From Coffea arabica (taxonomy: Eukaryota > Streptophyta > Magnoliopsida > Gentianales > Rubiaceae): a DNA stretch of 64,000 bases. Shown here piece after piece: positions 16,381 to 29,854 of the stretch. Where the stretch lies: positions 6,572,001 to 6,636,000 of the forward strand of contig NC_092329.1 of NCBI RefSeq assembly GCF_036785885.1, written 5' to 3'. The notes under the pieces were generated by a model, which saw only the letters and a list, made by a program, of their open reading frames with translations, had not been told where the DNA came from and ran no database searches. The position numbers were made by a program, and so were the translations under genes. Each line of letters begins with the position of its first letter. Positions within the stretch are counted from its first letter, which is position 1.

Positions 16381-16625
16381 ACAATACCCTGACCCCTTTG
16401 TCTATTGAGTGATGATTGTCTATTGAGTGATGAAGGACATCTTAAAAATGGACTTAATTGTTTGTCGTTCAATCCTAAATTTACTACGAGTTTTTTTTAT
16501 TTGAATCCTAATACAATCCATTTTTTATTGTATTTATGTCAACAATACCCTGACCCCTTTGTCTATTGAGTGATGAAGGACATCTTAAAAATGGACTTAA
16601 TTGTTTGTCGTTTAATCCTAAATTT
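16381..16625. repeat. Direct duplication (~85-100 bases) with a nested duplication
   Basis: ACAATACCCTGACCCCTTTG starts both copies (16381 and 16542), which then share TGTCTATTGAGTGATGAAGG and GGACTTAATTGTTTGTCG. The first copy has TGTCTATTGAGTGATGA twice in a row. A TATTTGAA(T/C)C segment after a T-run also recurs at 16500 and 16698. Confidence 0.85.
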
Positions 16626-18290
16626 ATGTTCATGTATGTGCCTCCAACACCCAGCTTAACTAGTATAAATACTAAACATATTACTATGAGGTTTTTTATT
16701 TGAACCAAACTACGACGAGGTTATTTATAGGTTTTAAACTATAGGGGACTTATGTGGCAAAGCATCAAACTGGAAGGTGATAAAAAGTAATTTACCCTGA
16801 AAATAAATATGACTAGAATCCAACAATGTGACGACAATACAAGTCAATTGCATTTTTCACCAAAAGACAACTGCATTTTGCAGCCAGGAGGCCCAGGACC
16901 ACTTTTAGCTTGAAGATATTATCAATGGACATTACTTGTTTTTGTTACACAAGTAACTCATTGCCCCTGTACGATTATAGATAAGAATTCGGGGAGCCAT
17001 AGTGGACTTTCTGATTATAGGAATTGGCAGTCATCAATCTAATTTCAGCTCGGTTGTTAGGCCACAATGAAATTTACTGCGTGCGGGATTGGAAACCGCC
17101 ATTCATCGATCCGCAGGTTGCCAAATGGAAGACGAGACTTCAAAAGATGATGTAAACCCTTTCTGGGCACGATGCAATGGTTCACTTCTTCATAAATGTC
17201 AACAATCAAGTTTTCAGCACATGATACCCAGAGCACGACTCAATTTTCCATGCATGCATGAATTAAATATGATTTGTCTGGTGGAAACTTTCTTAAAGTA
17301 ACAGCATTAGGAGTTGTTATCAATTAGTCATAAAATCCTGCACTTTCTTGATTAAACTTTGCTTTCTTCTCGAACGAGTGGCAAATGTTCCTTTTCCTCA
17401 ATTAATGGTAATGAGGAGCAAGTGTCCAATTTTATTTGTTGGTCTGCCCAACTCCAAATACGAGATATTTCATTTCCTCTTTGATTGTGCTAAGACGGCA
17501 GCTGAAACAAAGATTCGGTAGCATTAGCTGGGAGTCTTGTCGGTTGCCGGAATCGTACTGCCAGCAATTTGGACTGGTATTCGTTTGACTGGCTTCTCTA
17601 TCTTCTTTTGGGGAAGAACAAGGGCAAGTTTCTAATCGCCTTTCCCAACGGGGTTCAACTTTTTTTTTGTTTGTTATAACACGAAACCTCGAAAAATTTT
17701 CATTCATTCTAAACAAGAAATACAACAATCTTTCAAAGATCCTCTACCGGTTTGACTTTTATTACAAGTTTGAGCACCCAATCTTCCCTTTTATGTTGGT
17801 ATGCTAAAGTTTTCTCTTTGTAAAAGATTTGGTAGTTAATTGCAGAGATGTCTCTTTCAAACCCTAATTTCTTGGTTGATATCTTTGAACATTCAAAACT
17901 TTTATTTAACATTTTTACGTACCCCATCCTTAGTCGTCTCTAATGACCTTAATATGTTATGTACTACCTAATACCTTATGTTCTTAGTGAAAATGGAAAT
18001 AGGAGGAGTACTTGGTTTTCGAAACTATCTATAAAATAAGGGGGGATATGGCTAAAATATAGAGATAACAAATTATATTAGGTGGGTAACTTAATCACAT
18101 CCAAATACATTTAGCGGCTAGAAGTCATCTATATTTAGAGGTGATTTACGCGTCCACCGACGAGACACTAGAGTCCTTGACTTTTGTCCAAGTTGACTAA
18201 CAGTTTCTATAATTAAGCATTACGTAGCCAAATAAATGCAAAATTTCCAAAATAAACAACAATGAGGATAAAATGTAAATTTTGGATTAT

Positions 18291-18436
18291 AGCCCATTTG
18301 GATTTCTATTTGTTTGGAGTTTTTATAGAAAATTGTACTGTATCGATTTGATGTACATGAGATAAAAAGTTGATTAAAAATACGTTAATAAAAAATGTAA
18401 AAATTTCTTAGGAAAAATGACAATTCAAACAAGGCT
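18291..18436. mobile_element. Small MITE-like inverted-repeat element
   Basis: The left end AGCCCATTTGGATT is matched inverted at the right end, AATTCAAACAAGGCT. The ~146-base interior is AT-rich. The ends resemble the common GGCCTTGTTTGGATT class of plant MITEs. No target duplication could be assigned. Confidence 0.5.
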
Positions 18437-18887
18437 ACATGTGGAGTGGCGTAAGTCTTATCTTATGTTCAGAAAATTGATTTTTAAAATTTTTTTCTAC
18501 TAAAAGAGGAGTGGGATTTAAAAATCGGATAGGGGGAAGGAAAACTAGAATCCGGAACTAGTAAGTTTTGAAATCTCAACCTCAATTATTAAAACGTGAA
18601 AAGAAAAAAGAATAAAAATTTCATAGCCTCGCTATTGTCAATTTCAAATTCTCAATCACACTCGCAGGCCATGCAAAAGAAAGAAGAAAATTCACGGAGA
18701 GGCCTTCCGTTCACTCACGTACCTCAAATATTTCAATGATCTCAACCAATAAAACAATTTTGAAGACATATTGACAAGACCTGTTGCTTACGCGTATTAT
18801 GGAAGGAAGAAGTGATCCTCTAACTAATGTCTTCGTGCTTGTGGATGAAAATTACCTGGATGTGTTGTCCACTCAATATCCAAACTT

Positions 18888-18895
18888 TATAAATA
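18888..18895 (+). promoter_or_regulatory. TATA box of Lac-3
   Basis: TATAAATA lies 102-109 bases upstream of the Lac-3 ATG. The same octamer stands upstream of Lac-4 and Lac-6, and here and in Lac-4 it is followed by a shared TTTCATTACAAAAC leader motif. Confidence 0.6.
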
Positions 18896-18996
18896 CTCTA
18901 AGGGTTTGTGCAAATAGGGAAGCAACTTTTCATTACAAAACGTGAAATAGAATCATATACACTCCATTTCTATTTGACTAAGTGGGGTGGTCAATC

Positions 18997-21900
18997 ATGA
19001 AAGGGGTCATCTTCACTTGGGCTGTGTTTCTGCTCTTGTCTAGTCATGTTCTACCTAGCCAAGCCATGATGCATCGCTATACATTTATAGTAAGTATAAT
19101 TGAAGGTTATCTCATGCATCCATAATTATCACTAAGTGATCTCATGCATGATTGTGCTAATGATTGCCAATTTTTTTTTTCTTTTTTGGCATCATAACAA
19201 TTTCCCAATCAATTCTTTCCATTGGTGAAGCTTCTCAATTTCTCACTTTTTTTTTTTTTTTAGAGACTTTGCTTTGGAAAGCTAGATTTGCAATAATTTC
19301 AATTTTCAGTTATATTCCCAAGCATGGTCTAGCAGCACCCTTGAATTTAACTACTTCTCCTTCTTCGATATTGAAATACAAACTACCCAAGTTAAATATT
19401 CATTTGTATGATGTATCCCCTTTATGAAAAGTTATATGTAGCCAGTTTTCAAGCTTTGTCAATAATGTTTATAGAAGTACAACTTATACCACTTACCTCA
19501 CTCGTGCAGATAAAAGAAGCTCCATATACACGACTTTGCAGCACTAAGAACATTTTAACAGTAAATGGCCTATTTCCAGGACCAACTGTTCACATCCGTG
19601 AAGGGGATACCACCGTCATCCGCGTCCACAACAAAGGGACCCAAAACATCACCATTCATTGGTACATACCCAGCCAAAAATTCTTCTTCTTTCCACAAGG
19701 ATACAGTCTAAAATGCATCACTTTTTTTTTTTTGCATATTATAACAATTTTTTTTTTTGAAAAAAAAAAATATAGGCATGGAGTGAAACAGCCGATGTAT
19801 CCATGGTCAGATGGTCCCGCGTACATAACTCAGTGCCCCATCATGCCTGGAAAATCCTTTAGCCAAAAGATTAGGCTTTCCGATGAGATTGGAACTTTGT
19901 GGTGGCATGCTCATAGTGACTGGTCTCGAGCAACAGTTCATGGTGCTATCCGTGTTTACCCCAAGAGAGGCGATACATATCCATTTCCTAGGCCTTATGC
20001 AGAAGTGCCCATCACCTTTGGTATATAAAATATAAACATCTAATGTCTGCTTCTTGTTTTGTTTTTGGTTATAATACTCAAATGCTACGATATTTTTGCA
20101 CGTACGTTGACATGAATAAATCAGAAAACAATTTCTAGGTTTAAGTTTGATGATGTTTTCATGCAGGAGAATGGTGGAAGAGTGATGTACAAGCGGTTCT
20201 TTCCGAATTCCGAAGTAATGGAGGAGTCCCAAACAATTCTGATGCTTTCTTGATAAATGGTCAGCCTGGTGATCGGTATCCATGCTCAAAACCAGGTATG
20301 TGGCCACGAAATTTTTGGAATTTCTCTTATTTTGTGTGTTAGTGAGGATGAGGTTAAAGTACTTTGGAATATCCAATTCTTGGCCGAAGCACATCTCTTT
20401 CATCCAAACTTCTACTTTCCATGTTGGCCAAATAATGCAAATAAAAAGTCACACACGCACACACACACACATGTAGCTCTGCTGTCCAGATTTGTGGAAT
20501 TTTGGAACCACAAAGAAAATTGTTCTACGCCAAAGTAGAACAATTTTTCTTTGCAATTTTTCTACGCGAAAGTAGACTTCCAATTGTTTTGCAGTAAAAC
20601 TAATTAATAGATCGGTTCTTATTGTCAATACTGTTAAAAGTTGCTTTAATATATTTCGCTTTCGCCTTGTACGGATGATGCTTTTATAATCACATTCCTG
20701 TTCATAGTCACTGTTTATTTTTCTCCTTAGGTATCGATCACAATTATTTTGCATTATCTTATCAAAAAAAAAAAAACAATTATTTTGCATTATTTTGCTC
20801 AAATTACACGCATTATTTTGCATTATTCTACTTCATGATTCTCCGCAATTATTTTAGGTCGCTGTACTCCTTCCTACTGCATGCTCTTGTTATAATTCAT
20901 GATCCTCACATTAATGTTCTAGTTCAACCAAATTCTTCTTGATGATACAATTGGTTTCATTCGCTCAATCTTAATTATATATTCACAAATTCTTGCAGAC
21001 ACATTTAAGCTGGCAGTGGAATATGGCAAAACTTACATGCTCCGAATGGTCAATGCCGCCATGAACAGCATCCTATTCTTTTCCATAGCAAATCATACAA
21101 TCACTGTTGTCGGATCAGATGGCAGCTACACGAGGCCACTGAAAACAGACTACGTTGCTATATCCCCCGGCCAAACCATTGACTGCTTGCTAGAAGCCGA
21201 TCAAAAACCTGATCACTATTACATGGCCGCTAAGGCTTATAACAGTGCCGCTCAGGTTGGAACCGACAACACGACCACCACAGCTATCATAGAATACATA
21301 GGAAATTATACTCCGTCTTCGCCACCAGTCTTCCCAAACCTTCCAGTGTCTAATGATATAAAAGCATCAACTAATTTCACGTGGAGCCTAAGAAGCTTAG
21401 CAAGAAAAGTTGATGTTCCAACACACGTGGACACTAAGCTTTACTTTACACTATCTGTGAATTTACGCCCTTGTGAGGCAAACAACACTTGTGCTGGACC
21501 TCAAGGGCAGCGATTTGCAACGAGCATAAACAACATAAGTTTTGTGCAACCTCAGATTGATATACTCCAAGCTTACTATTATAGCCTAAGAGGAGTCTTT
21601 AGAAAAAATTTTCCCAGATTTCCACCTTTCGTATTCAATTTCACCGCAGATAGTCTTCCGGCGACGTTGCAAGATCCAACTCGGGATACTAGAGTTAGAG
21701 TTCTTGAATATAATAAGAGTGTGGAGCTTGTGTTCCAGGGAACAAATTTGGTTGCTGGAATAGATCATCCCATGCATTTACATGGACATAGTTTCTATGT
21801 AGTTGGTGCAGGTATTGGAAACTATGACAAGGAAAAAGACCCTTTAAAGTATAATCTTGTCGACCCTCCTCTGATGAACACAATTGCTGTTCCTAAAAAT

Positions 21901-22568
21901 GGTTGGACCGCCATTAGATTCAAGGCAAATAACCCTGGTACGTGTTACTTCTTTTCTTTGAGTTTTCTGTTATCAAAGACAAAAAAGATAGGAAAGCCCG
22001 TAGAGGCGCTGACGCAAGACAGCTTTAACTTTTTCATGAACGACAAATTTGGACTTTCATAGCTAGCACAGTTTAATTTTGTTCTCTAATAGAAGTATAG
22101 AAAACATAATTAGTATTGGCAATGCAATGAAATACTTTGAAGTTTGACATTTCGAAATCAAGTCCTACATATTGCGGGCAATTTAAAAGACAAAAAAGTC
22201 TTAACTTACAGAACTTTCAAACTTAAGAAATTGAGATATGTGTAGTTAGAACTGTTGAAGCTTTGAACTATGAACTACCAAGTCCCCGAATCATAGAATT
22301 CTAATGCCTGCTTATAAGTAATAATTGTGCTTTAAGTTTATAGTAAATAGCATACAGTTTTCCATAAATTAGTAGTGATCTTTAATTTCTTGCTGTTACA
22401 ACTACTATTATTCATAAGGTCATGCGTGTTTTCGCAGGAGTCTGGCTGTTGCACTGCCACCTTGAGCGTCATCTAACCTGGGGAATGGATATGGCCTTCC
22501 TTACCAAAAATGGCAAGCTTCCAGGACAACAATTGCTTCCTCCACCTCCAGACGTGCCACCATGTTAA
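18997..22568 (+). CDS. Laccase Lac-3 (six exons, complete)
   Basis: Secreted multicopper oxidase of the plant laccase family. Exons 18997-19089, 19510-19661, 19776-20020, 20167-20295, 20999-21937, 22438-22568; 562 residues, all junctions GT-AG with conserved phases. The signal peptide (about residues 1-24) is followed by MHRYTFI. Copper sites: HWHG at 81-84, WWHAH with His126/128, HPMHLHG at 463-469, [12 protein letters not shown] at 525-536 with T1 Cys526 and axial Met536. It ends [10 protein letters not shown]. Intron 1 has long T-runs and intron 4 carries a strong hairpin (20512-20552). It is closest in sequence to Lac-4 and Lac-6 (for example [16 protein letters not shown] and NNTCAGPQG versus NNTCTGPAG). 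The start is fixed by homology of the signal exon; no upstream in-frame ATG competes. The substrate cannot be read from sequence. Confidence 0.94.
20512..20552. repeat. Perfect-stem hairpin in Lac-3 intron 4
   Basis: AAAGAAAATTGTTCTAC is followed six bases later by its reverse complement with one extra T (GTAGAACAATTTTTCTTT). A second TTTTTCTACGCGAAAGTAGA motif comes directly after. The intron also holds an ACACAC run at 20451-20470. Confidence 0.75.
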
Positions 22569-23020
22569 TACTCTTGGGCCAATTGCAAGATTAATGATAT
22601 ACTCCCTTTGATGCAATTTACTTCATTTATTTGCTAGCAACCAAGAGTAAAAGCCTTGCATTGTTACGCTTTCTTTCTTGGCTAATATGAATATTGTAGC
22701 GTTGAAGTTATTGTTCAACACAAAATAAGTTGAGAAACATTGACATGTGATATTTCCTTTTCTTCTTCTTATACTTTCTTTTTTGGAAATGATATTATTG
22801 TATATGAAAGCAATGGATCATGTGATGATGCTTATATTTTTAACAAGATGTTAATTCCATTCCAATAAGAAGTTTTGGTTAAGAGAGATAGGTTTCGAAT
22901 CAAATTTTTACACTCTATTGTAATGCAAATATAAAAAAAATGAGTTTGAGAGTTGAATGAGAAATATTATTGCTGTCATCGAAGCAAATATCTAAAAGTA
23001 ACTATTAAACATTGGCATCT

Positions 23021-23338
23021 AGGACATTGTTTGAGAACTAAATTCAATATTTAAATTTAATGGATTCAAATCTTAAATATTCAAATGTATTTGATAAGAA
23101 AATATAAAACGTCTGAATCAATTAAATGACTCTGAATTCTCTATGCAAAATATATTTTAAAAAATAAGTAATAAACTATTCACTTATCACTTTAGATAAA
23201 TGTAAGATTTATTATTTTATAGAGTCAAAATAATTTTTTTATTGTATTTATAGATGTTAACATAGAAGCAAAAAATTTTAATGAATTTAAATTTCAGATT
23301 TCAAATTTTAAATTTTAGTTTTATCAAACACACCATAA
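23021..23338 (+). mobile_element. MITE-like element, copy 1 of a two-copy family
   Basis: The ends are imperfect inverted repeats: ACATTGTTTGAGAACTAAATTC at the left and AGTTTTATCAAACACACCAT at the right. The interior shares many blocks with the reverse complement of 34731-35022, including GATTCAAATCTTAA, AAAACGTCT, TGACTCTGAATT and ATTCACTTATCACTT. AT-rich, no coding capacity. The superfamily is not determined. Confidence 0.65.
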
Positions 23339-24985
23339 ATCACCCACTTACCAAAAAAACAAAAACAAAAAATACACACACCATAAATCTCTAATCCGCA
23401 AATCCAAACTCGACTGATGGACTCTTAAAAGTTCCGGACAAGGATGCAGTTTTCTCATTAGGTTGACAAGGTTAACAGGTGGGCTGTTTCTTCCAATCGA
23501 TTGTTAACAGGCCCGAGCGGAAGTGGGTTGGGCATCTATCCGACAGACAGGAAAGGGAAGAGTTTTCTTTTTTTGAAGGAGGAAGGGAAGAGTTTAAGAG
23601 CTTAAATAGGGAGCTCATGGTGACTTGATTCCCTACCAAATTTTAGATCTTTATATGCACATTTATTTGACAGAAAGAAATTTCATGTCATCTCAAGAGC
23701 CAACTCATCTAGTTTGGATATTGGCTAGGTGAACAACCCTTTCTCCCTTAAAAAAAAAAAAACGTAAAATATCCCCAAAACCAACTCAGTTGGGAACTTG
23801 GCTCCTCTGCAGTTGTTCCCTTTGCATTTCTCACAATACATATTTAGATACATAATATGTATCTTCATTTACTAACAAGGGTTGGGATTAGTCAAATTTA
23901 AAATGATCATATTCCTTTCTAGTAAATGAAAAAAAATATATATATATATATCATGCATCCAAATGTATGCGATGAAAAATAAAGAAAGAATCCACTGAAA
24001 AGGTACTGAATCCCTTGATAAGAACACAATAAACGTGATAGCCTTGGTTCGACTCTTAAACCCATCTCCCTTCTATTTCCCCTTCTCCCACCTCTTGTAA
24101 GGCTTGGAGTCTCACTTCAGCCAAAATAAGTAAATAAATAATTCACATGATAGCCTCTGTTAAATACTTGCCTGTGCTCGTAAACAAATGTACAGCCTCT
24201 GTTACTCGCAATAGTTGTTTCAAGTTCTCAACCATATTATTATCTCTCACACACATTTTAACTTAAAAAAAAAAACAAAGGGATATTATCTAAAAACATT
24301 CCTGGAAACAAGCATAAATTACATTCGAAAAATAATTTTTTTTTCAACAATCGAAATTACTGGAAATCACACAACAAAGTTAGATTAATACTCAGAGGTA
24401 ATCGAAATCCTGGTGCAAAGCACTAAGAGGTAATTCGAAACATAATTGGGAGAACCTACTTGTAGAGAAAATAATATTAAACTACAAAAGTAATAAGCCT
24501 TTGAAAAATACTCCTAAAAGTAACCATAGATCACAGGAATATTTTTCCAGCTGTACTCTATGAGAGTTGACTTGGTTATAATTTTAAGATTCGTATGGAA
24601 CAAATTGGAACATACTTTAATACCAATAGCAAAATTGAGTCCAAAAGTTGAAGTTAGCATCCTTCGTCCCAAGTGTGAACCATGATCAAATGGACACAAA
24701 GTAGACAACAAATTAAAAGGACCCAAACGCTTGCAGTTTTTTGGAAAAATCACCGGCCCATCCGGCTACGCAAATCGTAAGAGGTATTTTTTTTTCTTTT
24801 TTGGGAAAGGTAGTAAGAGGTATGTTGGATGTGACAGATATAATTAAGGTCGTATTTACAACATTTGGAGATAAGAAACTGTAAGATTCAACAAAATAAA
24901 GGCAAATTACAAGGCCGGCATATATCTATGAAGTACAATCAGAAAAAAACAACAGATATATAGTATTCCTTCTTTATCCAACATC

Positions 24986-24993
24986 TATAAATA
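24986..24993 (+). promoter_or_regulatory. TATA box of Lac-4
   Basis: TATAAATA lies 84-91 bases upstream of the Lac-4 ATG and is followed by CGTGAGACGTGAAGGG. The matching place before Lac-5 reads TATCAGTA. Confidence 0.6.
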
Positions 24994-25076
24994 CGTGAGA
25001 CGTGAAGGGTTCATGCAAATGATTTCATTACAAAACCTTATTCATTTGATTAAGTAATTTGGTAATTGATCAGATC

Positions 25077-28000
25077 ATGAAAGGTTTCATCTTAACACTG
25101 TTTGTGGTTCTACGTGTTCTACCTGGCCAGGCTTTGGTGCACCGCTATTCGTTTATAGTAAGTGTTGTGTTTCTTCATCAATAACAACAGATTCAGTTTG
25201 TATTGTCAAGATTGTATAAATATAAACACTTACGGTCCCTTTTTTTGGCATCAACTGAAATCTTTTTTTTTTTTTTTGGATATTAACTTGTTATCCAATG
25301 GCACATATGTATGTATTTGTGAAATATTAGCTACTTCCAGCTTTCCCTTCTAATATTTGCTCCTAAGGTGTAATTGGCAAGTTTTGGTTTCATTATTTGC
25401 ATTAAAGTTGTCTCAAGATCTTGAAGGTTGAAGCAGCAAGCCATGCAGAAAAATGTGCATTTCTTTGTAGCTGCAGCTTGCTCGAATAGAAAATAGAATT
25501 CAACATCATGCATGAACATATCTATGATGCAAGTTATTTTTAATGCATTAACAGCTTATCCAATGTGGAGACTCAATCGCACAAACATTGACAGATTATT
25601 TTGTGTGTATATGCGCGCTTTAATACGTGGTCAAATATGCTCTACTGCAGATTGAAGAGGCTCCATATACAAGACTTTGCAGCACTAAGAACATTTTGAC
25701 AGTAAATGGCCAATTTCCAGGACCAAGTCTGCACATCCGTCAAGGCGATACAGCCATTGTTCATGTCCACAACAAGGGAAACCAAAACATCACTGTTCAC
25801 TGGTATGCAGCAGTTTTTTTTTTTTTTTTGCCCTTTTGCAAGAAAATATTTCAAATGAATCACACGTGAATTGTTCGTGTAATCTCAGATTAATTGGTTT
25901 GATTTGTTCCTAGGCATGGAGTCAAATTGCCGAGAAATCCATGGTCGGATGGTCCAGTATACATTACTCAGTGCCCTATAATGCCAGGAAAATCTTTTAT
26001 CCAAAATATTCAGGTGACTGATGAGATTGGAACATTATGGTGGCATGCTCATAGCGAATGGTCCAGAGCCACAGTCCATGGTGCTTTTATCGTTTACCCG
26101 AAAAGAGGAGAAAACTATCCATTTCCTCAGCCTCGTGCAGAAAACACCATCATTTTAGGTATAAACTATAAAGAAACACTTTTAAGTAATCCATAATTTC
26201 ATACACATCTAATACCGTTTTTCTTCCTTTTTGGTATGATATGGCTTTTGACAAATTTAGACCAAAATTAATAATCAAAATTGATGATTAATGCAGGAGA
26301 ATGGTGGAAGAGTGACATACAAGATGTTCTTACTCAGTTCCAACATAGTGGGGGAGACCCGATTGTGTCTGATGCTTTGTTGATAAATGGGCAGCCTGGT
26401 GATCTTTATCCATGTTCAAAGCAAGGTGCATATATGCCCTTATCATATCTATAAATCTGATTGCTTTGTCACTCTATTATTTTCGGCTCTATATTTTGCT
26501 GGGGTTTTCCAAACTAATTAATACTTTGTCCCTCTATTCTGCTGAAAATGTAAATCCACTGATCCACTCCTGAGTCCTGTTAAACATTGAAACTATCAAT
26601 TCTTTCACGCGTGGAAACCAATAGACTGACATATATCTTTTGCTCTTAACGTATATTCATTTGGTTCTTTCTATTTGGATAGAGGAAGAACATTTCCAAA
26701 AAAGAAAACAAAATTTTATTATGTCCAAAATTTAGTTTTATAAACTAAAAAGAATCTTTCTTGCTACAATCCAAATTTTCTTTTTTGTTAATTGAGCTTT
26801 CCCTAAAATACAGTGCATGTACTTAAGTCTCTGATAACAATCAATCTTTAGGCAAGAAAAGCTTCTCTGACCTCTGCTGAATGTATCTACCCTGAATATC
26901 TAATAAAAACTCCATCACTTTCAGACACCTTTAAGCTGGAAGCGGAATACGGCAAAACTTATTTGCTCCGGATGATCAATGCTGCCATGAACAACATTCT
27001 TTTCTTTTCCATTGCAAAGCATCAAATTACTGTAGTTGGATCAGACGGAAGCTACACAAAGCCGTTCAAGAGTGATTATATTGCTATATCCCCAGGACAA
27101 ACCATTGACTTCTTGTTAGAAGCCAATCAAGCACCTGATCACTATTACATGGCTGCTAAGGTTTATAACAGCGCTCTACCCGTCCCTTTCGACCACTCTA
27201 CCACGACTGGAATCATAGAATACAGCGGAAATTACACTCCATCTTCACCATTATCCTTCCCACGCCTTCCACTTTTAAATGATACAAAAGCGTCTGTTAA
27301 TTTCACAGGAGGCCTAAGAAACTTAGCAAGCAAAGTAGATGTTCCATTAAATTTGGACACTAAGCTTTTCTTGACAATTTCTGTCAATTTACGCCCTTGT
27401 GAGACAAACAATACTTGTACTGGACCTGCCGGTCACAGATTTGCAGCGAGCATCAATAACATAAGCTTTGTTCAACCTCAAATTAACATACTTCAAGCTT
27501 ACTATGGTGGTCTTAGAGGGGTCTATGAAGAACAATTCCCGAGTTTCCCACCTTTGAAATTTAATTTCACTGCACAACCTTTCCCATTCAAGTTGACGAT
27601 ACCTTCTCTGGGTACAAAAGTTAAAGTTCTTGAGTACAACTCCAATGTGGAGATTGTTTTACAGGCAACAAGTTTGGTTTGGTCACCAGATCACCCTATG
27701 CATTTACATGGCCATAGTTTCTATGTAGTTGGTTCGGGCATCGGAAACTTTGATGAAAAAAAAGACCCTTTGAACTATAATCTTGTTGACCCTCCTCTAA
27801 GGAACACGATTGCTGTTCCTAGAAATGGCTGGACAACCATCAGATTCAAGGCAAATAATCCTGGTACGTGTCACTTCTTCTTTTCTGGGTCTGTATTTTC
27901 AAAGATTAAAAGACCGGGAAACCTGACGAAATTTTGTTTCCAGACAACTCCGCATTTCTCACACAGTTTATGGACAACATGTTCATGACTTTTATAGTAT

Positions 28001-28349
28001 TAATCTAATTACTTTCCTGGGCAATTATGAAGAACATTGAAATATATATTGCTGCGGCTAGCTATCTAGGGCTTGATGATTAGTACAATTATTTTACGTT
28101 TTGACTAATTAAGAAGAATACATGCATCCTCAAGGCCTTTTTTCTGAATTAATATCGTGTTCATTCTTGCTGTCGCAATTCTTATAGTGAGATAACAGGG
28201 CTGCGTGATTTGTTGCAGGAGTATGGCTGATGCACTGCCACCTAGAGCGTCATGCAACTTGGGGGATGGAGATGGTATTCATTGTTAAAAATGGCAAAAG
28301 CCCACAAGAACAGTTGCTCCCTCCACCTTCAGACATGCCACCTTGTTGA
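25077..28349 (+). CDS. Laccase Lac-4 (six exons, complete)
   Basis: Secreted plant laccase. Exons 25077-25157, 25651-25802, 25914-26158, 26297-26425, 26925-27863, 28219-28349; 558 residues, conserved phases and GT-AG sites. The signal peptide is short (about 20 residues, ending GQA) and is followed by LVHRYSFI. Copper motifs: HWHG at 77-80 (in the variant context [14 protein letters not shown]), WWHAH with His122/124, HPMHLHG at 459-465, [12 protein letters not shown] at 521-532 with T1 Cys522 and axial Met532. It ends [10 protein letters not shown]. Two small departures from the cluster pattern are HSEWSRA instead of HSDWSRA and WSPDHPMH in place of AGIDHPMH just before the third copper motif. 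It is the closest relative of pseudogene Lac-5, to which even the introns align, so the pair arose by recent tandem duplication. Confidence 0.94.
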
Positions 28350-29854
28350 TCCATGTGTGTGTGTGTGTGCACACACTCAAATTAGAAGTTTAATAGTCCA
28401 GGCTTCTATATAAGTGACATATATTATATTCAATATTTGATAATTGTCATTCATTTCATTTATTTCTTAAAACCGAAGAAAAGGAAAATACTCATTCTTC
28501 TTATCTTATTGGCTGTACTGGATTACACTAATACTTTTCAATTTTTTGTTGAATCAAAAATAAAGAACTATACTGGTATGAAGTTTTCATTATTTCTTTT
28601 CAATTTGTAGTCGGAGAAAGCAAGGACTTGGAAAGGTGGAAGTACGAAACAGGAATTCCAATAAAAGAAAAATAAAAGAGAGAGAAAGAGAGAGAGGGCA
28701 AGGAACATAAGACTGCATTAAAACCTGTTTCTTTGTTAAATATTTCCTCATCCCTTGTGTTTGCTAGCAAATGACCTGCAAAACAGTTCCAATTCCATCA
28801 CTATGACTCTTCTGTTACATGAAAGTGTAATACCTTGTTAAACATCCTAACATGGTGACACTTATCCTTCTTTAATTATGTCATAAAACTCAAGTTTAAT
28901 TCCGGCCAATCAGAAAAACTGTGGTTCTATTCTTCTCTCTACAAGGAAACTTTCTTCTTCCCCAAATCCCCGGCTCCAACCTCATACAGTTCATGTATGA
29001 ATCTATTATAAATTTGATTCTACCAATTTCTTTGAATTGACTAGAAGCATTCCAGAGGAAAAGCAAAATACTAAGAAACATAGAGAAAGATGAGGAGAGA
29101 ATGAATTGGATGACAAGAGCTAACTGTGACTCTGCTGAGGATCTCAATCCCAAAGGAAGTAGGTTAGGCCTCCATTCAGGCCGCAATGTCGTGGTCTAGT
29201 TTCACAATATCAAGCATTTATCTAATTGATCACAAAATTTCCTTTACAACTCAAAAACATAAATCTAGAAGTCTCTGATCCCAAAATGATTATGGTCTTC
29301 CACTTGATCCATCAAGTAATAGCTGCTGCTGAACCACCCTTAAATATTAATCCAATGTACATTCCTCCATTTTCAATATAACCCGGTCTAAAAATGGACT
29401 TTGATTGCACAATTATTTGACAGGAAGAAGTATCGAACAAATAATACAATATTTCCTTTACATTTATTTTTGAGTGGTGATATACTAGCCAAAGTCCAAA
29501 TCCTCCTAAAGGACGTGGCTGTAATTTTCCTAGCGTGGCCTAACCTGGGACTGGCAGTAATTTCTTATCCAAGAAACTAGTGGCTAATTATTTGTAACTT
29601 GAACTTGCGTACACCCTCTTATCCGATATCGACGCCCTCATTAAAAACATGAGATAATGCTCTTCGCTTTTATGGGCTTTGAGCAATTATGTGGCTTAAG
29701 AATGCTTTCACTGTTTTCGATTTTTTTTTTTCAGATATTCTAAATAAGGGGGCATCTTTGTTGTTTCAAGACATCACTTAGATGGGTCTAGACACTGTTA
29801 AGACGGGTATATGATTTGTAGGCTTTTAGCCACACCAGAAGCAAGAAGGTGCAT

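Larger units (their letters stand above)
14013..18996. other. Intergenic, DAP to Lac-3 (transposon relics)
   Basis: No protein gene is supported. Identified pieces are a hAT-like MITE (14189-14896), a one-ended hAT-like remnant from about 15394, a direct duplication (16381-16625), a small MITE-like inverted repeat (18291-18436) and the Lac-3 promoter. The stretch 16900-18200 shows nothing I recognise; its open frames (17089, 17432, 17733) lack family features. Confidence 0.6.
22569..25076. other. Intergenic, Lac-3 to Lac-4
   Basis: No gene is supported. It contains a MITE-like element (about 23021-23338), an A-run at 23749-23762, a TA microsatellite near 23936-23951 and the Lac-4 promoter. 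The open frame at 24514-24753 has no recognisable features. Confidence 0.55.

Noticed and set aside
19807-20403. 198-codon open frame on the - strand over Lac-3
   Set aside because: It lies antisense to exons 3-4 and introns of a clear laccase gene and shows no protein family; a shadow frame.
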